A DNA stretch of 64,000 bases, taken from contig JAFTVW010000005.1 of NCBI GenBank assembly GCA_017465605.1, positions 1 through 64,000 of the forward strand, written 5' to 3'. The translations under genes were made by a program, and so were the position numbers. The notes under the pieces are model-generated. The model ran no database searches, was not told the DNA's origin, and was given only the letters and a program-made list of their open reading frames with translations. The stretch's first letter is position 1, and every line of letters begins with the position of its first letter. Source of the stretch: Alistipes sp. GTDB taxonomy: Bacteria; Bacteroidota; Bacteroidia; Bacteroidales; Rikenellaceae. This document shows, one piece after another, positions 15,531 through 24,614 of the stretch.

Positions 15531-16691
15531 ATGAAAAAGTACCTTATCCTTTTTATGGCCTTGGTGGGTATGGCTGTTAATGTTTCGGCCCAGCAGGCTT
15601 TGTGGGGAGCATCGAAGGTGGTATCTCCTCAGCTTAATAGCGATAGAAGTGTAACATTCCGTTTGGAGGCTCCCGATGCAAAGAAGGTGTCGATTGTGGG
15701 CGATTTTACAACACCCGATGGAAAGACCATAGCTCGTGCCGATATGGTGCGTGGCGATAAGGGCGTGTGGGAGTGGACCTCGCCAGCGCTTATTTCGGAG
15801 TTGTTCTATTATAGCTTTGTGGTTGATGGTTTGAAGATTAACGACCCTGCCAATGTCTATTTCAATAGAGATTTTGCTTCGATGGCAAATATCGTGATTG
15901 TGGGCGGTGGCTATGGCGACAACTATGTTGCACACGATGTGCCACACGGTAGTTTGAAACGTGAGTGGTATCATAGTGCAACGCTCGGTTTTGACCGTCG
16001 TGTTACGGTCTATACTCCCGCAGGATACGAGCAGAGCAAGAATAAGTACCCCGTACTCTATCTGTTGCACGGTTCTGGTGGTGACGAGGAGGCTTGGATT
16101 ATTCAAGGTCGTACCCAGCATATTATGGATAATCTTATCGCTCAGGGTAAGTGTGAGCCAATGATTGTGGTTATAACCAACGGTAACGCTTGGCAGCAGG
16201 CAGCTCCGGGTGAGACAGCAGAGGGTTTGGTTTATCCATCTCGTAGAGAGCGTATGAAACCTAAAAACGATGCAAGTTTTGTGGATTCGTTTGGTGATAT
16301 TATCGAGCATATTGAGTCGAACTATCGCGTTATCAACAAGCCTTCGGGTCGTGCTGTGGCTGGTTTGTCAATGGGTGGCGGTCACTCGTTCAGAATCTCA
16401 TACTCTTATCCCAAGATGTTTGACTATGTGGGTCTGTTCTCGGCGTCGGTAAATAACGTAACCGACGAGAAGGTTGCCCAGCAGTTGGCGGCTCAGCGAG
16501 ATAATGGATTTAAGCTCTATTGGATTGCTTGTGGAAAGACTGATTTCCTCTACAAGAACAATATTGCTTATATGAAATACCTAGACAAAATAGATTTTCC
16601 CTATGAATATCGCGAGAGCGAAGGTGGGCACACTTGGCGTAATTGGCGAATGTATTTGTCCGAGTTTGTGCCGATGTTGTTTAAGAAGTAG
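15531..16691 (+). CDS. Secreted esterase, CE1/enterochelin-esterase type
   Basis: A 386-residue exported protein with a signal peptide ending near VSAQQA. It has an N-terminal E-set/CBM48-like beta domain (about 30-120) and an alpha/beta hydrolase domain with YPVLYLLHGSGGDEEAW, the nucleophile elbow GLSMGGGHS and a late GGHTWRNWR holding the catalytic His. This architecture is seen in acetyl-xylan or feruloyl esterases of gut Bacteroidota and in Fes-like esterases. It probably removes ester groups from plant polysaccharide, though the substrate is inferred. A strong terminator follows. Confidence 0.85.
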   Translation: MKKYLILFMALVGMAVNVSAQQALWGASKVVSPQLNSDRSVTFRLEAPDAKKVSIVGDFTTPDGKTIARADMVRGDKGVWEWTSPALISELFYYSFVVDGLKINDPANVYFNRDFASMANIVIVGGGYGDNYVAHDVPHGSLKREWYHSATLGFDRRVTVYTPAGYEQSKNKYPVLYLLHGSGGDEEAWIIQGRTQHIMDNLIAQGKCEPMIVVITNGNAWQQAAPGETAEGLVYPSRRERMKPKNDASFVDSFGDIIEHIESNYRVINKPSGRAVAGLSMGGGHSFRISYSYPKMFDYVGLFSASVNNVTDEKVAQQLAAQRDNGFKLYWIACGKTDFLYKNNIAYMKYLDKIDFPYEYRESEGGHTWRNWRMYLSEFVPMLFKK

Positions 16692-16712
16692 GGCGTCAAC
16701 TTTATTCCAAGA

Positions 16713-16748
16713 ACAAGTCCGAGAGTTTAGGCTCTCGGACTTGTCGTT
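16713..16748. terminator. Bidirectional terminator, esterase / miaB
   Basis: Perfect 13-bp stem ACAAGTCCGAGAG (16713-16725) and CTCTCGGACTTGT (16732-16744), loop of six, then CGTTTT. It lies between the convergent esterase and miaB genes. Confidence 0.85.
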
Positions 16749-16765
16749 TTATAGGCATTAAGACC

Positions 16766-18115
16766 TTACTTAATCTCCTCGCCAAAGAGGGTGGCCGAAG
16801 AACAACCTGTGATTCGACAACGAACATAGTCGCCAACCTTGTGGTCGCCTTTGTCGAATACCACCACTTTGTTTTGCGATGTGCGGCCAAAGAGCTGGTC
16901 CTCGCGACGCTTTGATGTGCCCTCGACCAATACCTCAAACTCCTTCCCCACGTCACGCTTGTTGCTTTGCTCGGAGAGTGAGTTTTGGAGGTTGATAATC
17001 TCCGTAAGTCGTGCTGTCTTGACATCTTCGGGAATATCATCGCCCAAGTGGCGTTGAGCGAAGGTACCCGGACGCTCCGAATATTTGAACATAAAGGCAA
17101 ACTCATAACCAACCTCTTTCATAAGCGATAGAGTCTGCTTGTGGTCTTCTTCCGTTTCACCCGTAAAGCCTGCAATGAGGTCGGTTGTGATGGCGCAGTC
17201 GGGCATATAGCGACGTATGGCGGCGATACGGTCGAGATACCATTCGCGGGTATATTTGCGATTCATCTTTTCAAGCATCGCCGTAGAGCCTGATTGTGCT
17301 GGGAGGTGTATTGCTCGACAGATGTTTGGCATCGATGCCATAGTCTCTAAAAGTCGGTCGCTCATATCTTTGGGGTGCGATGTGGCAAATCTTACACGCA
17401 ACAGAGGTGAAATCTCTGCTACGGCTTTCAACAAAGCAGGGAAATCAATGTCGCCTGTGCGGTAAGAGTTGACGTTTTGTCCCAAAAGTGTCACTTCGCG
17501 GTATCCATTCTCGAAGAGTGAACGAGCTTCGGCTATGATAGTTGAGGCCTCACGACTCCTTTCGCGGCCACGAGTGTAGGGAACAACGCAATATGAGCAG
17601 TAATTGTTGCAACCACGCATAATTGCGATATATGCGCTCACTCCATTTTTGTCTAACCTTACGGGGGCTATTTCGGCATAGGTCTCCTCTTGTGAGAGCA
17701 AAACATTCACTCCCTTACCTCCCGATTCTGCCTCACGTACCAAACGGGGAAGGTCGCGGTAGGAGTCTGGACCTGCCACAATGTCAACAGCCAATTCGCC
17801 CTCCAAAAGTTGCTCTTTCAGACGCTCGGCCATACAGCCTATGATTCCGATAATGAGCGAGGGTTTGTTTTTGCGCAGGCGGCGCATTTCGGTCAGACGA
17901 CCCCAAATGCGTTGTTCGGCATTGTCGCGAATAGAACAGGTGTTAATCAAAATAATATCGGCTTCGGTAATTGTCTCCGTATAAATATAGCCCTCGTTCT
18001 GCATAATCGAAACCACAATCTCCGAGTCACCAACATTCATTTGGCAACCGTAGGTCTCGATGAAAAGCTTGCGTCCATCACCCGTAAGAGGGCGCAATCC
18101 GTTGGTTTGTATCAT
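16766..18115 (-). CDS. miaB: tRNA-2-methylthio-N6-dimethylallyladenosine synthase
   Basis: A 449-residue methylthiotransferase. The N-terminal domain carries the auxiliary-cluster cysteines Cys24, Cys60 and Cys94. The radical SAM domain has GCNNYCSYC with Cys169, Cys173 and Cys176. A C-terminal TRAM domain ends near GDYVRCRITGCSSATLFGE. It adds the 2-methylthio group to i6A37 of tRNAs reading UNN codons. It starts 16 bases after the YitT gene and is probably co-transcribed with it. Confidence 0.96.
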   Translation of the reverse strand: MIQTNGLRPLTGDGRKLFIETYGCQMNVGDSEIVVSIMQNEGYIYTETITEADIILINTCSIRDNAEQRIWGRLTEMRRLRKNKPSLIIGIIGCMAERLKEQLLEGELAVDIVAGPDSYRDLPRLVREAESGGKGVNVLLSQEETYAEIAPVRLDKNGVSAYIAIMRGCNNYCSYCVVPYTRGRERSREASTIIAEARSLFENGYREVTLLGQNVNSYRTGDIDFPALLKAVAEISPLLRVRFATSHPKDMSDRLLETMASMPNICRAIHLPAQSGSTAMLEKMNRKYTREWYLDRIAAIRRYMPDCAITTDLIAGFTGETEEDHKQTLSLMKEVGYEFAFMFKYSERPGTFAQRHLGDDIPEDVKTARLTEIINLQNSLSEQSNKRDVGKEFEVLVEGTSKRREDQLFGRTSQNKVVVFDKGDHKVGDYVRCRITGCSSATLFGEEIK

Positions 18116-18131
18116 ATTGTTTCAAATTGAC

Positions 18132-19124
18132 TTAGTTAAGTATGCTCTCTTTTTCTGGGAAGGGTTTGAATCCCTCACCATAGGTGTCGTAGGCATCGGT
18201 AATCACGAAGAATGCCGTAGGGTCTATCTTGTGTACTTGACGTTGAATCTTTGTGACCTCTCGGCGGCTAACAACCAAAAATATCATCTCCTTCTCGTCG
18301 TTGCTATACATTCCCGATGCTTTGATGTATGTTGCGCTACGCTCCATATCGCTGATGATATATCGACGTAACTCCTCGTTGTGTTTGTTGGTAATGATGA
18401 AAATCAACTTGTCGTAAGATGCTCCATCAATAACGTAGTCTATCACGCGTGATGAAACGAAGATGCAGATGAGTGAGTATAGCGACAATAGCCAGCCGCC
18501 TGCCTGACCATCTTCCATACCAATTCCGAATCCGATAACCAACAAACCAGCCAATACAACACACGAGTCGGCAATCAGAACTCCACGCGAGAATTGAATG
18601 TGGAGATATTTGTTGAGAATCATTGCGACGATATCTGTACCTCCTGTTGTTGCGTTGGAGCGTACCACAAGGCCAAGTCCTGCGCCTACCACCGTACCAC
18701 CCAAAATACAGGCAAGCATAAGGTGTTGCGATAGGTCTATCGCACCGCCCATAAGTAGCGATGGGTCGAGTGATTGCATAGCCTCCTTTGTGGGATAGAC
18801 CAACGCAGTTAGAATATTCATCAAACCCGGCGTAATAGCCGCAGCAAAGAGTGTTCGCCCTCCGAATTGTTTGCCAAATAGAAGTATGGCAATGGTGAGG
18901 AGTGGAATGTCGAACATATAACCGAATGTTCCCACCTGAATCGAGGGGAAGATGTTGTGGAGTACAATACCCAGTCCATATACACCACCAGGTACAATGT
19001 TGTATGGATTGATAAAGAATACAAATCCTACGGCAACAATGATGCACCCGATGACAATTGTTGTCATTTCGCGCCACCAAATCAAGCTGCCTACTGTTTC
19101 GTCTAATGTCTGTTTAATTGCCAT
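18132..19124 (-). CDS. YitT-family membrane protein
   Basis: A 330-residue protein with about six hydrophobic segments in the first 230 residues (for example IVIGCIIVAVGFVFFINPYNI and the glycine-rich LGGTVVGAGLGLVVRSNATTGGTDIVAMIL) and a cytosolic C-terminal DUF2179 domain. This is the YitT/DUF161 family, whose transport function is not settled. It is the first gene of a two-gene unit with miaB. There is no recognisable catalytic motif. Confidence 0.87.
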   Translation of the reverse strand: MAIKQTLDETVGSLIWWREMTTIVIGCIIVAVGFVFFINPYNIVPGGVYGLGIVLHNIFPSIQVGTFGYMFDIPLLTIAILLFGKQFGGRTLFAAAITPGLMNILTALVYPTKEAMQSLDPSLLMGGAIDLSQHLMLACILGGTVVGAGLGLVVRSNATTGGTDIVAMILNKYLHIQFSRGVLIADSCVVLAGLLVIGFGIGMEDGQAGGWLLSLYSLICIFVSSRVIDYVIDGASYDKLIFIITNKHNEELRRYIISDMERSATYIKASGMYSNDEKEMIFLVVSRREVTKIQRQVHKIDPTAFFVITDAYDTYGEGFKPFPEKESILN

Positions 19125-19456
19125 AATCGTAAATTTCTGCGGTAAAGTTAATGTTTTTTTGCGAAATGTAGTTCATATTGTGCGACGCTGTTGTAGATAT
19201 TCTGGCTATATTTTTATTCAGTGTAGCCTGCGTGTCTGTTTTGTCGCGATATTGATTTGGCTTAGGTTGTCCGAATTTACCATTTTACCTGTACTTTTCG
19301 CCACTAAATACATTGTTTAGCCACAATCGAACCAATTTTATAACCCTTAGCGGTGTATTGCCACATAATTTTTGATATTTGAACAGAATAATAGATTTTT
19401 GCACCGAATTTACGACCATAAATTTATCCTTTGTCGGATATTTGTTGTGTTAAAAT

Positions 19457-19487
19457 TCTGTTTTTACGGAAATTTTTATTATATTTG
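19457..19487 (+). promoter_or_regulatory. plsY promoter within a 450-base gene-free gap
   Basis: TCTG (19457-19460), 19 bases, then TATATTTG (19480-19487), a near match to the Bacteroidota consensus about 90 bases before plsY. The wider gap 19125-19577 separates the divergent yitT and plsY genes; it is A+T-rich, contains several TTTG-like words, and holds no ORF or RNA gene that could be recognised. Confidence 0.55.
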
Positions 19488-19577
19488 TAACGTTGTATAT
19501 ACCTAAAATTATAGGTGCTTGTTTGTCCGCGTTTGTTGCGGTGCAATGCATTATGGTTGTAAAAATGTTATGATATT

Positions 19578-20315
19578 ATGGCTGAATGGAGTTTTATTAC
19601 ATACTACTGTGTCTTTTCAATGTTGATTATTGCCTATCTTTTGGGCTCTATCCCGAGTGCAGTTTGGATTGGTAAAAGATACTACGGAATCGATATTCGT
19701 GAGCACGGCAGTAAGAATGCAGGAACTACAAATATGTTGCGTGTGCTGGGTCGTCGTGCCGCACTTCCTGTATTTGTACTCGACTTTTTCAAGGGCTTTA
19801 TCGCGGTTTCTCTATTTAGCATAATGCGCTACGATGCCGATATTAGCCAGGCGTGGCTTATCAATCTCAAAATTTTGGGAGTATTTGCCGCTGTGCTTGG
19901 GCATATTTTCCCGATTTTCGCCAATTTTAAGGGCGGTAAGGGTGTAGCAACGCTGGTGGGAGCTGTAACAGGTATCTATCCGCAAATCGTATTTTTGTGT
20001 TTTGCGGTTTGGGTGCTTGTATTCTTGGCTTCGCACTATGTTTCGCTGGCTTCGATGACTGCGGGCTGTTGTTTCCCGTTGTTTGTGGTTATCTACTCGT
20101 CGTCGGAGTGGTCGCGTATTGGAGATATATCGTTTACGTTTATTCTCTTTGCTTTTGCAATAGCATTTTTGCTGTTGTGGTCGCATAGAAAGAATATTGA
20201 TAGACTTAAAGCAGGTACGGAATCGAAAATCTATATATGGCATAAGCACGAGGTGAATATACCTCCGCAGGAGAAGAAGGAGGAGCCTTCTGCCGATGAT
20301 GACTCAAAGAAGTAG
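19578..20315 (+). CDS. plsY: Glycerol-3-phosphate acyltransferase PlsY
   Basis: A 245-residue inner-membrane enzyme with the PlsY signatures GSIPSAVWIGK, HGSKNAGTTNMLRVLG and FKGGKGVAT in the loops between five to six hydrophobic segments. It transfers acyl from acyl-phosphate to glycerol 3-phosphate, the first step of phospholipid synthesis. Compared with the usual length of about 200 it has a hydrophilic C-terminal tail of about 35 residues (IPPQEKKEEPSADDDSKK). It is followed 77 bases later by an acyl-CoA synthetase, which suggests a link to acyl supply. Confidence 0.94.
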   Translation: MAEWSFITYYCVFSMLIIAYLLGSIPSAVWIGKRYYGIDIREHGSKNAGTTNMLRVLGRRAALPVFVLDFFKGFIAVSLFSIMRYDADISQAWLINLKILGVFAAVLGHIFPIFANFKGGKGVATLVGAVTGIYPQIVFLCFAVWVLVFLASHYVSLASMTAGCCFPLFVVIYSSSEWSRIGDISFTFILFAFAIAFLLLWSHRKNIDRLKAGTESKIYIWHKHEVNIPPQEKKEEPSADDDSKK

Positions 20316-20392
20316 CATATTAGATTTGATTCTGCACATACAATACACACAATAGACACAATACACAAATAAAACTTAAATAGCTGTTACTG

Positions 20393-22081
20393 ATGTTGCA
20401 GGAGAACTTAATTAAAATGTACGAGGCGAGTTTCCGCGAGAATCACGCCTTGCCAGTATTTACTGATTATTTCAGCAAGGAGACCAAAACCTACTTTGAG
20501 GCGGCTGAGCAGATTGCTCGTTTGCATATTTTGTTCGACCGTATGGGCTTGAAGCAGGGTGATAAGGTTGCTCTTATTGGTAGAAACAATATCAATTGGT
20601 GTATAATCTATATCGCTACGATTACTCGTGGTATTGTGATTGTTCCCATTCTTCAAGATTTCAATCCAGCCGATGTTGAAAATATTGTAACTCACTCTGA
20701 GAGCCGAGTTTTGTTTGCAGGTCAAACTTTCTGGCCTACATACGATTCTGACCGTATGCCTATTTTGGAGGCTGCATTTACGGTTGAGGATTTGAAACTC
20801 GTCTATGAGAAGGAGGGTAGTGTGACCGCAGCTGAGGCTGTTGAGGGTTGGAACGATGCTTATGCAGCGGCGTACCCAGAGGGCTTCAAGATTGAGGATA
20901 TCAAGTATCCAGATGTTCCAAACGAGCAGATGATTTTGCTTAACTATACCTCAGGTACAACTGGCTCATCAAAGGGTGTTATGCTCTCGGTTAACAACCT
21001 TACAGGTAATATGGTCTTCGGTAAGCAGATTAAGAATCCCGAGACAGGTGAGCATTATCTGATTAGGCGCGGTCGTACACTCTCGTTCCTGCCTTTGGCT
21101 CACGCTTACGGTTGTGCTTTTGACTTCTTGGCTCAGTTGGTTGTGGGTGGTCACGTAACATTGTTGGGTCGTATGCCATCTCCAACGATTTTGGTTGAGG
21201 CTATGAAGAACGTGAAGCCTACGATGATTTGTAGCGTACCATTGGTGTTGGAGAAGGTATATCGTAAAATGATTATGCCAATGTTGGAAAAGGGTCCAAT
21301 GAGTATCGCAATGAAGATTCCATTTGTGAATACAGCCCTCTATGCAATCATTAAGGCTAAACTTATGGAGTCATTTGGCGGCGAGGCAAAGATCTTTATC
21401 GTGGGAGGTGCTCCTATGAATCAAGAGACAGAGTCTTTCTTGCGTAAGATTAATTTCCCACTCACCATCGGTTATGGAATGACCGAGTGCGCACCACTTA
21501 TCAGCTTTGCTCCTCCTTGTGAGTTTAAGAGCGGCTCGTGTGGTCGTTACTTGCCCGGTTTGATGGAGGCAAAGATTGACTCTTCGGATCCACAGAATAT
21601 TGCGGGCGAGATTCTTGTCTATGGCGAGAATGTGATGATGGGTTACTATAAGAACGAAGAGGCTACGGCTGCCGTAATCGATAAGGACGGTTGGTTGCAT
21701 ACGGGCGATATGGGAGTTATGGACCCCGATGGAACAATCTATATCAAGGGCCGCTGCAAGACTATGATTCTTACAGGTGCAGGGCAGAATATCTATCCTG
21801 AGGAGATAGAGGATAAACTCAATAACCTTCCTTTGGTATTGGAGTCGCTTATCGTTGAGCGTAAGGGTGTTTTGACTGCTCTTATCGTTCCCGATTACGA
21901 TCAGGCAAAGGCTGAGAATATCAGCCGCGAGGAGGTCGATAAGATGATGGCCGAGAATATCAAGAATCTCAATACAATGGTTGCGTCGTATGAGAAGATT
22001 GGCCGTTATGAGTTGATGGATTCGGAGTTTGAAAAGACACCGAAGCGTTCTATTAAGCGATTCTTGTATCAAGACAAATAA
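20393..22081 (+). CDS. Long-chain acyl-CoA synthetase-like AMP-binding enzyme
   Basis: A 562-residue member of the adenylate-forming superfamily. The P-loop LNYTSGTTGSSKGVMLS lies around residues 184-200. Further motifs are GYGMTECAPLISFAPP (A5), GWLHTGDMG (A7) and KGRCKTMILTGAGQNIYPEE (A8), with a C-terminal Lys in KTPKRSIKRF. It would activate fatty acids as acyl-AMP and then acyl-CoA (or acyl-ACP). The neighbouring plsY suggests a role in recycling or importing fatty acids for phospholipids. The acyl acceptor is not determined by sequence. Confidence 0.88.
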   Translation: MLQENLIKMYEASFRENHALPVFTDYFSKETKTYFEAAEQIARLHILFDRMGLKQGDKVALIGRNNINWCIIYIATITRGIVIVPILQDFNPADVENIVTHSESRVLFAGQTFWPTYDSDRMPILEAAFTVEDLKLVYEKEGSVTAAEAVEGWNDAYAAAYPEGFKIEDIKYPDVPNEQMILLNYTSGTTGSSKGVMLSVNNLTGNMVFGKQIKNPETGEHYLIRRGRTLSFLPLAHAYGCAFDFLAQLVVGGHVTLLGRMPSPTILVEAMKNVKPTMICSVPLVLEKVYRKMIMPMLEKGPMSIAMKIPFVNTALYAIIKAKLMESFGGEAKIFIVGGAPMNQETESFLRKINFPLTIGYGMTECAPLISFAPPCEFKSGSCGRYLPGLMEAKIDSSDPQNIAGEILVYGENVMMGYYKNEEATAAVIDKDGWLHTGDMGVMDPDGTIYIKGRCKTMILTGAGQNIYPEEIEDKLNNLPLVLESLIVERKGVLTALIVPDYDQAKAENISREEVDKMMAENIKNLNTMVASYEKIGRYELMDSEFEKTPKRSIKRFLYQDK

Positions 22082-22083
22082 TT

Positions 22084-22128
22084 AAAAGCGTATAGCAAGG
22101 CTCTTTTGGCATCTGCCTTGTCTGCAAA
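22084..22128 (+). repeat. PAL element, left half only (copy B)
   Basis: AAAAGCGTATAGCAAGGCTC and TTTTGGCATCTGCCTTGTCT are nearly identical to the left arm of the full palindrome at 49890-49998, but the right arm is missing and a terminator stem takes its place. It lies directly after the acyl-CoA synthetase stop. Confidence 0.7.
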
Positions 22129-22130
22129 AT

Positions 22131-22185
22131 ATATACAAAAGATAAGGTTGTCGTAGCAAATTCGACAACCTTATCTTTTGTATAT
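22131..22185. terminator. Bidirectional terminator with 23-bp perfect stem
   Basis: The arm at 22131-22153 (ATATACAAAAGATAAGG and on) is perfectly complementary to 22163-22185, with a nine-base loop. It separates the convergent acyl-CoA synthetase and GDPD genes. The AAAA/TTTT portions of the stem supply a U tract for each direction. Confidence 0.88.
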
Positions 22186-22194
22186 TTGACCTCA

Positions 22195-23310
22195 CTATTT
22201 TGACATATCGTATAGGCGAGCCTCCATCTTTATAAGTTGAGCCTTTCCATTTGGGCTTAACAATTCAATAGTCGGATTCTTGCACTCAATCAATCGTTGG
22301 CCGATGCAGTATTCGATTGGTTTGCCATTCGATGATAGGCTTATCTCAATTTCGCGATTGATAAGTAGCTTGATATCCCCCTCAAATTCTAAATCTATAA
22401 CCACTGCTCCATACTCGCAACTATGGTCGAATTCCCTTGCTATAATAACCTCCTTGTGATCTAAGTTGCCAAAAGCGATATTGGATAGCTTGATTTTTTT
22501 TGAGTGTTTCTTGCCTTTGGGGGGCATAAATGAATAATCGGTTAGTTGGTATGTAATGCCACTCTTCTGAGCCTTGACGGTTTCGTGTCGAGGGAAGATT
22601 GAAGCCTGAACCTCATAGCCGGCATCGGTCAGGGCTTTGCAGAATTCGGGAGTGTAGAGTTTGTAGTTCATTGTCGATATACCGCAATGACCGCCAATCT
22701 TTTTCAGGTCGGTAATAATATCTTCGGCTGTGCCACTATTTATAGCCAAAAGTATTGTGCAATTAGAGAATTTGCGCACCTCCTGCATATGAGCGACACC
22801 TCCCGTAAAACATATCCATTCGTCGCCAAACATCTCTTGTGCAACGTGATACGATTCCATAAGCGCGCTGTGGAGCATCGGTGCAATTCCTTGTTTTTTA
22901 CACTCTGTGAGCAACTCCTCCAATGTGGGAATAGGTGTTCGTAGGGTGGGGTCGGCAGACTCTAATACATAGTCTCGGCGCAGCTCCTCGAATGTGAGGT
23001 CGGACAATTTTACAGGCTTATCCAGCTTTGAATAATCCTTTGCGTTGCGTGCCGTACGGTTGAGGGTGGCATCGTGAAGAATAACCATCTTTCGGTCTTT
23101 GGTGTAGTGAACATCGCACTCAATACCCCTATATCCCATTCTTTTGGCAGCAGCAACAGCGGCTACGCTATTTTCGGGAATTACAAATTCGCCTTTGTCG
23201 TTCTTGCTCCAACAGCCACGATGAGCAAACATAAGAGGATATTTGTTCTGTTTTGCCTCGGCAGGAAGAAGCATTAAGAGCGCGAATGAAAGTAGTAAAA
23301 GTCGTTTCAT
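22195..23310 (-). CDS. Glycerophosphodiester phosphodiesterase-family protein
   Basis: A 371-residue secreted protein with a signal peptide ending near LPAEA. The GDPD barrel shows FAHRGCWS, IPENSVAAVAAA, GIECDVHYTKD and ILHDATLNRT, which supply the catalytic His pair and metal-binding Glu/Asp. It would hydrolyse glycerophosphodiesters in the periplasm. The last 90 or so residues form an extra beta-rich domain not needed for the GDPD fold. The gene is convergent with plsY and the acyl-CoA synthetase gene. Confidence 0.88.
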   Translation of the reverse strand: MKRLLLLSFALLMLLPAEAKQNKYPLMFAHRGCWSKNDKGEFVIPENSVAAVAAAKRMGYRGIECDVHYTKDRKMVILHDATLNRTARNAKDYSKLDKPVKLSDLTFEELRRDYVLESADPTLRTPIPTLEELLTECKKQGIAPMLHSALMESYHVAQEMFGDEWICFTGGVAHMQEVRKFSNCTILLAINSGTAEDIITDLKKIGGHCGISTMNYKLYTPEFCKALTDAGYEVQASIFPRHETVKAQKSGITYQLTDYSFMPPKGKKHSKKIKLSNIAFGNLDHKEVIIAREFDHSCEYGAVVIDLEFEGDIKLLINREIEISLSSNGKPIEYCIGQRLIECKNPTIELLSPNGKAQLIKMEARLYDMSK

Positions 23311-23351
23311 ATAGTTAGTGTTTTATAGTTTCTTATTTTTAGTCGAGAGAC

Positions 23352-23385
23352 TTTGCATTCGCGGTCGCATAACTCACTACCTTTG
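23352..23385 (+). promoter_or_regulatory. Possible promoter of the two-component pair
   Basis: TTTG (23352-23355), 22 bases, then TACCTTTG (23378-23385). The spacing is slightly long. A second TACCTTTG at 23512-23519, just before the ATG, lacks a -33 box. Either could drive the kinase gene. Confidence 0.4.
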
Positions 23386-23525
23386 TCAAAGGTGGCGCGT
23401 TGCTACCGACAAAAATGCTATCAACTCAACAAATATAGTGGTTTTTGGGTAAACTCGTGCTCGATATTGATATAAATGAGTCGAAGAAGATAAACTTCTG
23501 TAAATTTTTGTTACCTTTGTTTGGT

Positions 23526-24614
23526 ATGAAAGCGACAATAAATAAACCCGCCGTTGGCGAGAGAATGGTCTATTTTATGGTATGGGCCCTTGTGATTCTT
23601 GTGCCTATACTTAACTCTAAGATGATGTCGGAGGAGCACGTCAGTTTGATTGATATCCTGACGGCTTGGAGCAAGATTTTTCCATATCTGGTAATATTCA
23701 TAATCAGCAATTCTATACTTGTCCCGCATCTGCTATTAAAAGGACGTGTCATTACTTTTTTTGCACTCGCGCTCGTGATGTTGGCTGCAATATTCTATCC
23801 GTTGGAGTATTATAAGGATAGTATTCGTCATCTTCCCTATGCTGGCACCAATATAACCGACATTACAGAGATGTATGTGATTCAGGGTCGAGCCTCGTTT
23901 ACCGATTTGGCTTGGTATTGGAATATTCTGCTCGGTCTATTTATGATTGGTGCAAACGCTGGTATCAAGGCTATGTTTTTGTCAATACAAAACGAGCAGA
24001 AGATGATTGCTTTGGAGCGTCAGAGCTTGAAAGCCGAGATGGACTATCTGAAATATCAGATTAATCCCCATTTCTTTATGAATACGCTCAATAATATCCA
24101 CGCACTTATCGACATCGACCCTACATCTGCGCAGGAGACTGTAATAGAACTATCGAAGATGATGCGTTACGTGTTATACGACTCTGAACATCCCGAGATT
24201 GATGTTCGGCGCGACTTGGAGTTTATTGATAATTACATCAAGTTGATGCGTATTCGCTATACCGACAATGTAGATGTAAGGGTGAATGTGCAACAAAATA
24301 TACCGATGAATGCAAAAGTGCCACCATTGGTATTTATTGTGCTGGTAGAGAATGCCTTTAAGCACGGAGTAAGCTATAATAAGCCTTCGTTTGTTTATAT
24401 TGATATTATGTTTGATAAAGGCACTATTACCGCACGAGTTGAAAACTCTCGTTACGATGTCAAGGTGGCCGACAAGGGAGCGAGCGGAATGGGACTGGAA
24501 AATATCCGTAAGCGTTTGACTCTATTGTTTGGCGATGAATACAAACTAAAAATAGATGAAAGTCGTAGCGAAAGCTATTGTGTTGAACTAACTATTCCTT
24601 TGAAATATGATTAG
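23526..24614 (+). CDS. LytS/YehU-type sensor histidine kinase
   Basis: A 362-residue membrane kinase counted from the ATG at 23526; the in-frame TTG at 23445 would add 27 residues without family character. Four hydrophobic segments (about 14-30, 50-70, 76-92, 130-150) are followed by a short coiled coil and the His_kinase domain, YQINPHFFMNTLNN with His182 as phosphoacceptor. The ATPase part has LVENAFKHG (N box) and GMGLENIRKRL. There is no periplasmic sensor domain of note. It overlaps the response regulator gene by eight bases, and the two form a LytS/LytTR pair. Confidence 0.9.
   Translation: MKATINKPAVGERMVYFMVWALVILVPILNSKMMSEEHVSLIDILTAWSKIFPYLVIFIISNSILVPHLLLKGRVITFFALALVMLAAIFYPLEYYKDSIRHLPYAGTNITDITEMYVIQGRASFTDLAWYWNILLGLFMIGANAGIKAMFLSIQNEQKMIALERQSLKAEMDYLKYQINPHFFMNTLNNIHALIDIDPTSAQETVIELSKMMRYVLYDSEHPEIDVRRDLEFIDNYIKLMRIRYTDNVDVRVNVQQNIPMNAKVPPLVFIVLVENAFKHGVSYNKPSFVYIDIMFDKGTITARVENSRYDVKVADKGASGMGLENIRKRLTLLFGDEYKLKIDESRSESYCVELTIPLKYD

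Noticed and set aside
19125..19577. Riboswitch or small RNA in the yitT-plsY gap
   Set aside because: No conserved riboswitch core or terminator pair could be recognised; only a promoter-like signal is supported.
23445..23525. TTG start for the histidine kinase giving 27 more residues
   Set aside because: The extension has no family resemblance and overlaps a promoter-like TACCTTTG at 23512-23519; the ATG at 23526 is the better start.
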